Source: Thalassospira sp. ER-Se-21-Dark
GTDB taxonomy: Bacteria > Pseudomonadota > Alphaproteobacteria > Rhodospirillales > Thalassospiraceae
Assembly (NCBI RefSeq): GCF_017922435.1
Contig: NZ_VDEZ01000002.1
Location: 1,014,575-1,078,574, forward strand
Reading direction: 5' to 3'
Length of the DNA: 64,000 nt
Shown here piece by piece: positions 52,007-59,323 of the stretch. The notes below the pieces were generated by a model. That model saw nothing but the letters and a program-made list of their open reading frames with translations. It did no database searches and was not told the DNA's origin. A program made the position numbers and the translations under genes. Each line of letters opens with the position of its first letter. Position 1 is the stretch's first letter.

Positions 52007-53821
52007 CTAAACCGGCATCGCATCCCGATAGCGTTGCAGCAGGCGGCTTTCGGTGCGGTTGCGGCCGTCCATGTTGGAAATCCAGACGATCTGGTACGGT
52101 GCGAGCTTCATCACGCCGTTATAGTCTTCTACGACCTGTTGTGTGATCAGGTCCTGCCAACCTTCAGTCATGATCAGGTTGATCTTGGATAGATCAAGGT
52201 CCTGCGGCTTTTCAGTCAGGTTAAACACGCAGAAGATGCTTTGCTCATTGAGGTGCGATTGCCGCCAGACACCCAGAAGTTCCGAGCCAAGATTAAGGGT
52301 ATATTGCGTGGCATTCGGGTGGAAGGCCGGCTGCCCCTGACGGATCGACATCAGGGCGCGCAACTGATCAAAGGCCGAGCGCGCCGCACCCTCGCGTGAC
52401 AGCGTTTCCTCGGCATCATCAAGCTTCCAGATTTTCCGGTTCAGACGCCTTGGAATACCGGTTTCCTCATAAGCCTTCTGATCGTTTTCGGTTGCGAGAA
52501 TGGTCTGGATATAGATCGCCGGAATACCTTCGAGCGACATGGCAATCGCCTGGCTCATCACAAAGCGCTCAAGCCCCATGGTGGCCTCGCCAGCGAAATT
52601 TTGTGCCAGCATGCTAAACAGCGTGACATTAAGCTCGTAGGGCTTCTGCCCACCGCCCTTGAGCGCACGGTAACTGACCTGCCCGCCCATCTTGACCGCA
52701 TGATCGCGCAGGCCTTCGATATCTTCATCCGGGATCAGGTTTTCGGCCGGGCGCAGGCCAATGCCATCGTGGCTGGCGGTGAAGTTAAAGAAGGTACAGC
52801 CCGCAGGCGCCGGTGGCATCGCCATGATGCATTTGCGGATAAAATCGCTTCGCCCGCTGAGCAACGCATGAATGATCACCGGCGGCAGCGAGAAATTATA
52901 AATCAGGTGCGCTTCGTCCTGATTGCCAAAATAGGACAGGTTTTCAAGCAGCGGCAGGTTGGTTTCGGTAATGAACAACACATCGGGATGTACCGCATTA
53001 CACGCCAGACGCATCGCCTTGATCAGTTTATGAGTCTGATCAAGGTTGATCGAGGTCGTGCCGACTTCCTTCCAGATAAAGCCGATGGCATCCAGCCGCA
53101 CCACGCGCACCCCGTGCTTGAGGTAGTTCAGAACGACCCGGAGCATCTCAAAAAATACGTCCGGATTACCGTAATCCAGATCGACCTGATCATAACTAAA
53201 GGTGCACCAGACCTGCTTTTCGCCCTGCTTGGTGACCACGTGATTGAGCAACGCATGACTGCGCGGGCGGACGACATCGGAAAGATCATCTTCAAGATTT
53301 GCGGTCTTGATATAATCAATGCCGGGTTTCTCGCCCGCCAGAAACTGCTGATACCAGGGGTGAGACGCCGAAATATGGTTGGCCACCAGATCGGCCATCA
53401 CTGTGGCGTGCTTTGACAGTTCTTCGACATCGCTCCAGTCGCCGAGTTCCGGGCGCAGCATGTCAAAATCGCTGACCGAAAAGCCGTCATCGGATGTGAA
53501 CGGATGGAACGGCAGGATATGAATCCCCGTCAGCCAGTCTTTCAGCCATTTGCGATGAAATTCGCCAAGGCTTTGCAGGCCTTTCTTGCCATCCTGCTGG
53601 ATACTGTCGCCATAGGTGATCAGAAACGCATCGCGCTGATCCCATTTGCGCAAATATTCCTCTTTGGGTTCCGGCCCGTCGCCCTCAATCGGAAGACCAA
53701 GAACTTCAAAAACCCGGCGCACCAATTCCGTGTGATCATGTCCGGGATACACATCCGCAAGCAGATTGCGCATCGCGCTTGCAAACGCGATACGTCCCGA
53801 TGTTCCAACGACACGATCCAT
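52007..53821 (-). CDS. GH13_18 sucrose-phosphorylase-like enzyme, probably glucosylglycerate phosphorylase
   Basis: A 604-residue alpha-amylase-fold enzyme. HILPFHPFTSDDGFSVSDF and LVANHISASHPW are family regions; the nucleophile Asp is in VRLDAIGFIWKEVGT, the acid/base Glu in VLFITETNLP, and the transition-state Asp in NFTASHDGIGLRPAE. The size and these motifs match GH13 subfamily 18, which holds sucrose, sucrose-6-phosphate, glucosylglycerol and glucosylglycerate phosphorylases. Its place beside gpgS/gpgP favours phosphorolysis of glucosylglycerate to glucose-1-phosphate and glycerate. Sucrose 6-phosphate or glucosylglycerol are the main alternatives. Confidence 0.85.
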   Translation of the reverse strand: MDRVVGTSGRIAFASAMRNLLADVYPGHDHTELVRRVFEVLGLPIEGDGPEPKEEYLRKWDQRDAFLITYGDSIQQDGKKGLQSLGEFHRKWLKDWLTGIHILPFHPFTSDDGFSVSDFDMLRPELGDWSDVEELSKHATVMADLVANHISASHPWYQQFLAGEKPGIDYIKTANLEDDLSDVVRPRSHALLNHVVTKQGEKQVWCTFSYDQVDLDYGNPDVFFEMLRVVLNYLKHGVRVVRLDAIGFIWKEVGTTSINLDQTHKLIKAMRLACNAVHPDVLFITETNLPLLENLSYFGNQDEAHLIYNFSLPPVIIHALLSGRSDFIRKCIMAMPPAPAGCTFFNFTASHDGIGLRPAENLIPDEDIEGLRDHAVKMGGQVSYRALKGGGQKPYELNVTLFSMLAQNFAGEATMGLERFVMSQAIAMSLEGIPAIYIQTILATENDQKAYEETGIPRRLNRKIWKLDDAEETLSREGAARSAFDQLRALMSIRQGQPAFHPNATQYTLNLGSELLGVWRQSHLNEQSIFCVFNLTEKPQDLDLSKINLIMTEGWQDLITQQVVEDYNGVMKLAPYQIVWISNMDGRNRTESRLLQRYRDAMPV

Positions 53822-53987
53822 AATGGTTCCTTCCGGGTAGGCAATTCAAATGATTAGCTTAATCAAATAATGAATTTGCCTGCGATGCAAGCAGGCATTT
53901 TGCGATGCCACAATACAGTGCATCTGATCAAAACGATGACGCCCGACAATATGCCGGGCGCCGATCATTAATGACCTAAGCAGTCAG

Positions 53988-55715
53988 TTACGGCGCAATC
54001 GTCACCTCGACCAGCGCATGGGTGCGGTTGGTGTCGATATGCTTGATGGCATCGCGCAGGATACCGGGCAAATCTTCGGCGCGTTTGGCCTTGGCGACCC
54101 AGGCGCGGCTGGCCTCGGCAACCTTGGTGAAGTCGGGGCTGGGTTTAAGGGCGGTCAACGGCATTTCATTGGTTTTCGCCGCATAACCATCCGGATACAT
54201 GCCCGTCACTGACTGGCGTACTGCCCCCCATTCATTGTTATTCAGAACAAGGATCAGGATCGGAAGCTCCAACGCCTCGGCAATCTGATGACAGGCCGTC
54301 GGGTTGGCAAACATATAGGATCCATCGCCCATGGTGGCGACGACCAGCTTGTCCTTATCGGCCAACTGATAGCCCATCGATGCCGGGAAGGACCAACCCA
54401 GCCCGCCGGAATGCGGCTCCTGATACCAGCTGCTATGTTCCGAAAGCGAAAGCGGCTCCAGCGGGCAGCCCAGTTCGGAAAACACCGTCGCGGACCGATC
54501 TGCAATCGCATCCGAAAGGCAGCGCGAAACATAAGCCTTGGTCATCGGGTCCACCGCCCCGGCATCCGCCGCCGCCAGCGCCTGTTTGCGGGTTTCGGCA
54601 TTAATAGTGGCAATCTTTTCACGACGATCCGAACAAACCGATTTATGATCTGCATGGCGGCGATCCATGGCATCCGCCAGCATCATGATCACGTCGCCGG
54701 TTTCACCGACAAGCGAGATATCGGCGGCAAAATTCCGCCCCGGAAAGCGCGAATAAAGCGGGTTCTGACCAATCTGAATGACTTTGCAATCGGCTGGCAA
54801 ATCATGGATATCGGGCGACCAGGGGGCGAGACAATCGATCACCACCACCGCATCAGCGTCTTCCAGCCACGGTGCCGGATCCATCCCGGCAAACATCGGA
54901 TGTTCGGTGCCAATCGCAAGCTGGATCGCCCAGTATTGCACCACCGGAATGCCCCACTGATCAACCAGATCGCCAAACCGCCCAAACGCCTCGGCCGTGC
55001 CGGTGCCGCGCTGGGCAATGATCACCGGGTTTTTGGCCTTGGCAAGTATATCTGCGGCGGCCTCGACCGATCCTTGCGGCGGGGCGACCGGAACCGGCTG
55101 CATGCGCAGCGGTCCTTCGATCTGATCACTCGGGCACGGTTCGCACAAAACTTCACGCGGCAGGCTGACATAGGTCGGCCCCTTGGGCACCGATGAGGCA
55201 ATCGCATAGGCACGGTCAACAACATCAGGCACCTGTTCGGGGAATTTAAGCTCATATTCCCATTTCGTGCTTTCGCGCACGAGTGCTGCCTGATCACGCA
55301 TTTCCTGGCCCCAGCCAATCGGCACGGTGCGCGCGCCCAACCGCCCCTTTTCCATCACCGGCGTTCGGCCTGACATCAAAACGACCGGCACATGTTCGGT
55401 CGCGGCATTGATCGCACCAATCGCACAATTGGCAAGGCCGACATTGGTATGCGCCATGACCGCCTGCGTCTTGCCCGTCGCAAGGTAATAGCCATGCGCC
55501 ATCCCCATCGCGGCATTTTCGTGCGGCATGATCAGCGCGTGCGGCAGGTCGATATCCTTTGCCGCCGCCTCGGCCAGACCTTCGATAATCGGCGGGAAGT
55601 CAGTGCCTGAATTGGCAAAGATATAATCAATCCCGATGGCCTTCATGCGGGCCAGAACCGCGCCACCTGCGGTCAGGGTGAGTTGACCGGGATTTTCCTG
55701 CTTGTCGCTTTTCAT
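53988..55715 (-). CDS. Thiamine diphosphate-dependent enzyme (acetolactate synthase-like)
   Basis: A 575-residue ThDP enzyme: PHENAAMGMAHGYYLATGKT holds the cofactor-activating Glu, ATEHVPVVLMSGRTP follows, and the C-terminal diphosphate motif is VVATMGDGSYMF with later LNNNEWGAV (G-D-G-x-x-x-N-N pattern). The central domain is less like true acetolactate synthase, lacks an obvious FAD site, and no small subunit is present. The substrate is probably a 2-keto acid, but the product cannot be given. It is divergent from an IclR regulator, with AGAGG before ATG 55715. Confidence 0.82.
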   Translation of the reverse strand: MKSDKQENPGQLTLTAGGAVLARMKAIGIDYIFANSGTDFPPIIEGLAEAAAKDIDLPHALIMPHENAAMGMAHGYYLATGKTQAVMAHTNVGLANCAIGAINAATEHVPVVLMSGRTPVMEKGRLGARTVPIGWGQEMRDQAALVRESTKWEYELKFPEQVPDVVDRAYAIASSVPKGPTYVSLPREVLCEPCPSDQIEGPLRMQPVPVAPPQGSVEAAADILAKAKNPVIIAQRGTGTAEAFGRFGDLVDQWGIPVVQYWAIQLAIGTEHPMFAGMDPAPWLEDADAVVVIDCLAPWSPDIHDLPADCKVIQIGQNPLYSRFPGRNFAADISLVGETGDVIMMLADAMDRRHADHKSVCSDRREKIATINAETRKQALAAADAGAVDPMTKAYVSRCLSDAIADRSATVFSELGCPLEPLSLSEHSSWYQEPHSGGLGWSFPASMGYQLADKDKLVVATMGDGSYMFANPTACHQIAEALELPILILVLNNNEWGAVRQSVTGMYPDGYAAKTNEMPLTALKPSPDFTKVAEASRAWVAKAKRAEDLPGILRDAIKHIDTNRTHALVEVTIAP

Positions 55716-55741
55716 CAGACGCCTCTTGCATTCTTCGTTTG

Positions 55742-55762
55742 ATATTTCTTTATTTGAAATAT
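55742..55762. promoter_or_regulatory. AT-rich palindrome between ThDP gene and iclR-type gene
   Basis: ATATTTC-N7-GAAATAT lies 27 bp upstream of the ThDP gene start in a very AT-rich 136-bp gap. IclR proteins bind palindromes of this kind, so it is a likely operator; no test is possible here. Confidence 0.5.
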
Positions 55763-55851
55763 GATTTATAATATAGTTTATTATTGAAATCCGGTGGTCG
55801 TCAAGACGGCACAGCGGCGTCCGATCTGTTTGCGTGGAGAAAAGCGACCCG

Positions 55852-56613
55852 ATGACCAGTCAACTCAATGGTTCCGTGCTTAAGGCGTTTAAAATTCTTG
55901 ATCTGTTTGCGGCGGGGCAAAGTGAACTGACCGCCAGGGAAACGGCCGATGCGCTGGGCATCAACATGATCACCGCCCACCGATTTCTGCATACACTGGT
56001 GCATGCAGGCGCCTTGCGCGTGACGTCACGCGGGGTATTTCGGTTGGGCTATCTATTTGCCGATCTGGGTGATCGTGTTTTGCATGATGGCAATCTGCCA
56101 ACCATCCTGCAGCCGATCCTTGATCAGCTGGCACGCGAAACAGGCGAAGCCTGCATGGCCACCGAATTTGATCGCGACGCAGCAGTGTGCATCGCCAAGG
56201 CCCTGCCCGACCGCCCGCTTTATGTCGATATCCGGATTGGATCGCGCCTTGATGCCTTTTGCACCGCCCATGGCAAGCTGTGGCTGGCGCATATGAGCGT
56301 TGATGATCAGGACCGCTATTTCAAAAATGCCAGCCTGACCGGCATGACCGATCACACCATCACCGACCTTGATGCACTAAAGGCCGAACTCGCCCACATC
56401 CGTGATCAGGGCTTTGCCACCAATAATGGCGAGCGCGAAAAAGACATCTATGCCATTGCCGTACCGATCCTGACCAAACATGGCAACATGATCTCGGCCT
56501 TTTCGGTGTTTGGGGCATCCCCGGCAACGCTGGCGCAAAATCGCGAAGCCTTGCTGTCAAAGCTTCAAGCCGCCGCAAAAAGCGCGCAGCACGTCCTTTA
56601 CGGCGATGCGTAA
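55852..56613 (+). CDS. IclR-family transcriptional regulator
   Basis: About 253 residues from ATG 55852 (GGAG upstream; a GTG at 55834 also possible). The winged HTH reads LTARETADALGINMITAHRFLHTLVHAGAL and the IclR effector domain starts GDRVLHDGNLPTILQPILDQ, with YVDIRIGSRLDAFCTAHGKL. It probably regulates the divergent ThDP gene. Its last 16 bp overlap the end of the convergent AraC gene. Confidence 0.9.
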   Translation: MTSQLNGSVLKAFKILDLFAAGQSELTARETADALGINMITAHRFLHTLVHAGALRVTSRGVFRLGYLFADLGDRVLHDGNLPTILQPILDQLARETGEACMATEFDRDAAVCIAKALPDRPLYVDIRIGSRLDAFCTAHGKLWLAHMSVDDQDRYFKNASLTGMTDHTITDLDALKAELAHIRDQGFATNNGEREKDIYAIAVPILTKHGNMISAFSVFGASPATLAQNREALLSKLQAAAKSAQHVLYGDA

Positions 56614-57614
56614 TCAATATGCCGGATGGCACCGGGGGACTTGCCTGTGGTGCGCTTGAACGCCCGGCTGAATGCCGCGACCGAGGCATAACCAAGACGA
56701 TCCGCCACTTCATCCAGTGAAAGGTTTTCACGACTGATCCATTGACTGGCCAGACGCATGCGCAAATTGGTCAGATATTGCTGCGGCGTTGATTTGGTCA
56801 GCTCGACAAACCGTTCGGCAAAGACAGACCGCGACATGCCCACCTCAGAAGCCATATCGGCAACCGACCAGTTGCGCCCCGGATCCTTGTGAAGGGCAGC
56901 CAGAACGCGCGCCAGCTTGGGATCGCGCACCGCCTCGACCCAGCCACAAACATCACAGCCCGCCTCAACCCAACGGCGCAGGATGGCCGCGGCCACCACA
57001 TCGGCAAGCCGGGTCAGGATCACGCCATACCCCGGACGCTTCGCACGAAGCTCTGCCGTCATGACATCCAGAATAGCCGGGATCTGTGGATCATGATCCG
57101 GCACGGTTTCGACATGCATGACTTCGGGCTTGAGATGCGCCAAGGGGTGCAACCACCCCAGATCAAACTCCATCGCACAACTGAAAATCAGGTTGTCCTT
57201 GGACCGGCAAACATCGGCCTCACAGGCCCGGATTTCGGATGCAGCATCACAAAGCCGTGCCTTCTGAAAATCATCCACACTGCGAAGCGCCACGCCATCT
57301 TCACTGTAAAGATCGTGAATGCCCGCGCACGGCAACAACACCGCATCGCCACAGCCCAAAACATGGACAGCACCGCTTTTGGTGCGCAGATGGACCGTGC
57401 CCATGCCGATGAAATGAAACCATGCCCGGGTTTCATCCTGATCCTCGCCAAAACGCAGACCATAAGGGGCGGAAATTTCAATCCGGCGGTAATCAAGCCC
57501 GCGCAAACGCACCCCTGAAAGCAGCTCACTGACCATGTCGTGACCAGCGGCATCGAACTGGCCTTCGATATGATCGGACGGACTGTTGAAATCTGTATTG
57601 GCTATGGGGGGCAT
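56598..57614 (-). CDS. AraC-family regulator with cupin sensor domain
   Basis: About 338 residues from ATG 57614 (a GTG precedes it directly). The N-terminal cupin_6-type sensor has AWFHFIGMGTVHLRTKSGAV and LLPCAGIHDLY. The C-terminal AraC domain has SVADMASEVGMSRSVFAERF, the TPQQYLTNLRMRLA linker and SLDEVADRLGYASVAAFSRA. This group usually represses or activates an adjacent MFS or reductase gene. It is divergent from an MFS gene with a long inverted repeat between them. Confidence 0.88.
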   Translation of the reverse strand: MPPIANTDFNSPSDHIEGQFDAAGHDMVSELLSGVRLRGLDYRRIEISAPYGLRFGEDQDETRAWFHFIGMGTVHLRTKSGAVHVLGCGDAVLLPCAGIHDLYSEDGVALRSVDDFQKARLCDAASEIRACEADVCRSKDNLIFSCAMEFDLGWLHPLAHLKPEVMHVETVPDHDPQIPAILDVMTAELRAKRPGYGVILTRLADVVAAAILRRWVEAGCDVCGWVEAVRDPKLARVLAALHKDPGRNWSVADMASEVGMSRSVFAERFVELTKSTPQQYLTNLRMRLASQWISRENLSLDEVADRLGYASVAAFSRAFKRTTGKSPGAIRHIDYASP

Positions 57615-57620
57615 CACATT

Positions 57621-57668
57621 TCGGACGATTGATCAATGAATACGGACAAACTGTCATAGATCGTCCGA
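57621..57668. promoter_or_regulatory. Inverted repeat between AraC-type and MFS genes
   Basis: Nine-base arms TCGGACGAT (57621-57629) and ATCGTCCGA (57660-57668) face each other across 30 bp. A small palindrome ATTGATCAAT (57628-57637) overlaps the left arm. The position close to the AraC-type start and 54 bp before the MFS start suits a shared operator. Confidence 0.55.
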
Positions 57669-57721
57669 TGAGTCCAGATTATCTTGGGTGCAATGCAAAA
57701 CACCAACTCAAAGGACTTTCC

Positions 57722-58939
57722 ATGAGTGAAGCACAATCCCGCCCCGACCAAGCCGTGGATCAAACCACAGCGCCCGCACCTGCTGCCTGGGCCGCTGTGA
57801 TTTCCATGACGCTCGGGGTTTTCGGGCTGGTCACGGCCGAGTTTTTGCCGGTCAGCCTGCTCACCCCGATGGCAGATGACCTGCGCATTACCGAAGGCAT
57901 GGCCGGTCAGGCCATGTCCGCCACCGCCGTTATGGCCCTGATCACCAGCCTTCTGACCGCGACGGTGACCCGCAAGATAGACCGCCGCTATGTTCTGCTT
58001 GGCTTTTCGGTTCTTCTGATTGCCGCGAACATCATCATCGCACAGGCTCCCAATTTTGCTGTCCTTCTGACCGGGCGCGTGTTGCTCGGCATTGCCCTTG
58101 GCGGCTTCTGGACCATGTCGGCGGCCACCATCATGCGCCTTGTGCCGGAAAAAAGCGTCCCGCGCGCCCTTGCCATCATGTTTAGTGGCGTTTCAGCCGC
58201 CACCGTTTTTGCCGCCCCGCTCGGCAGCTATCTTGGTGATGTCATTGGCTGGCGCAATGTCTTTATGGCGGCGTCCCTGCTGGGCGTTCTTGCCCTTGTC
58301 GTGCAATTCGCAACGCTTCCCAAAATGCCGCCGCGCGGGCGTGCGACCCTGCGCACCTTGATAGAGGTCATCAACCGCCCGCGCATGAAATTCGGCCTGC
58401 TGTCGCTGGTCCTGATCATTACCGGCCATTTCGCGCTGTTTACCTATGTCCGCCCGTTCCTTGAAAATGTTTCGGGTGTGACGACGGCGGGTGTCTCGGG
58501 CATTTTGCTGGGCTTTGGGGTCGCCAACTTTATCGGCACCTATGTCGGCGGCGCGCTGATTGCCCGCTCGCTACGCATGACCATTGCGCTGATGCCGATG
58601 ATCATGGGGCTGACCGGGGTTGGCATGGTCGCCATTGATGGTGCTGTTGCCCCGACCACCGTACTTGTCGCGATCTGGGGCATGGCCTTTGGCGGTGTGC
58701 CGGTGGCATGGTCGACCTGGATCACGCGCACTGTGCCGGATGAGGCCGAAAGCGGCGGCGGACTTCTGGTCGCCGGTTTCCAGCTTGCCATTGCCACCGG
58801 TGCCGCAGTCGGCGGTCTTGTCTTTGACACCAGCGGCGCGCTTGGCGTCTTTACCATCGCCGGTTTCCTGCTTATCGCCGCATCGATTATCGTAACGCTG
58901 GGCCTGCGAACCGCCCCTGTTCCCGCCGAACAGGGATAA
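57722..58939 (+). CDS. MFS transporter (DHA1 family, NepI/AraJ-like)
   Basis: About 405 residues from ATG 57722 (AAGGA upstream). There are 12 hydrophobic segments. Family motifs: FGLVTAEFLPVSLLTPMADD in helix 1, DRRYVLLGFSVLLIAANIII, and RVLLGIALGGFWTMSAATIM. These match the DHA1 exporters AraJ, YdhP and NepI (purine ribonucleoside or sugar efflux). The substrate is uncertain. Regulated presumably by the divergent AraC protein. Ends at a strong terminator. Confidence 0.87.
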   Translation: MSEAQSRPDQAVDQTTAPAPAAWAAVISMTLGVFGLVTAEFLPVSLLTPMADDLRITEGMAGQAMSATAVMALITSLLTATVTRKIDRRYVLLGFSVLLIAANIIIAQAPNFAVLLTGRVLLGIALGGFWTMSAATIMRLVPEKSVPRALAIMFSGVSAATVFAAPLGSYLGDVIGWRNVFMAASLLGVLALVVQFATLPKMPPRGRATLRTLIEVINRPRMKFGLLSLVLIITGHFALFTYVRPFLENVSGVTTAGVSGILLGFGVANFIGTYVGGALIARSLRMTIALMPMIMGLTGVGMVAIDGAVAPTTVLVAIWGMAFGGVPVAWSTWITRTVPDEAESGGGLLVAGFQLAIATGAAVGGLVFDTSGALGVFTIAGFLLIAASIIVTLGLRTAPVPAEQG

Positions 58940-58983
58940 CAGCATCGCCCCAACCCCCACCGATGCCGCATCGGCCCAGCCCG

Positions 58984-59013
58984 CCCCGGCAGTGTCACCA
59001 CTGCCGGGGTTTT
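58984..59013 (+). terminator. Rho-independent terminator after the MFS gene
   Basis: A perfect 11-bp stem CCCCGGCAGTG / CACTGCCGGGG is followed by TTTTCTT. Confidence 0.9.
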
Positions 59014-59074
59014 CTTCCACCATATGACCCCGAATACACAAAAGGGCAGCGAACCACCGCTACCCCGAAACAAA

Positions 59075-59100
59075 ACAAGGCAGGCCGGAGCCTGCCTTGT
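59075..59100. terminator. Second hairpin upstream of the tracrRNA
   Basis: ACAAGGCAGG / CCTGCCTTGT with a six-base loop. The T-run is weak on the plus strand (AATTTTG) and interrupted on the minus strand (TTTGTTTCG). It may insulate the tracrRNA from upstream transcription. Confidence 0.55.
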
Positions 59101-59130
59101 AATTTTGTGCTCTAAAGCTTGTTAACAGCC

Positions 59131-59251
59131 AGACCACAACCTGTCTTCTGCTAAAAGACATGCTTATTGTCAGCGCAACAGAGCCATGGGTCAAGCGTCA
59201 AACACCCCATCATAAGAATAGCCGACCTATCCCTTAACCCCAAAAGGATAG
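59131..59251 (+). ncRNA. Putative tracrRNA of the type II-C system
   Basis: Positions 59131-59157 match the reverse complement of the first 27 bases of the CRISPR repeat at 23 of 27 positions, including an unbroken TCTTCTGCTAAAA. This is the anti-repeat, on the plus strand. It is followed by elements expected of a tracrRNA body: a short stem GACA/TGTC (59157-59171), a stem ATGGGT/ACCCCAT (59186-59210), and a further stem CTATCC/GGATAG (59227-59251). No T-run marks the 3' end, so the end is approximate (59215-59255). A weak promoter TTGTAA-N17-TGTTAA at 59097-59125 would start transcription at the anti-repeat. It lies about 70 bp before cas9, on the same strand. Confidence 0.78.
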
Positions 59252-59323
59252 AAGACGCATATCCCCCACTGCTTTAGCATCCCATTATGTTAATTCGATA
59301 AACTGGACTTTTGGGGGATACCA

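Noticed and set aside
53940..53960. Small hairpin CGCCCG/CGGGCG after the ThDP gene
   Set aside because: The stem is only six bases with no adjacent T-run on the minus strand; too weak to call a terminator.
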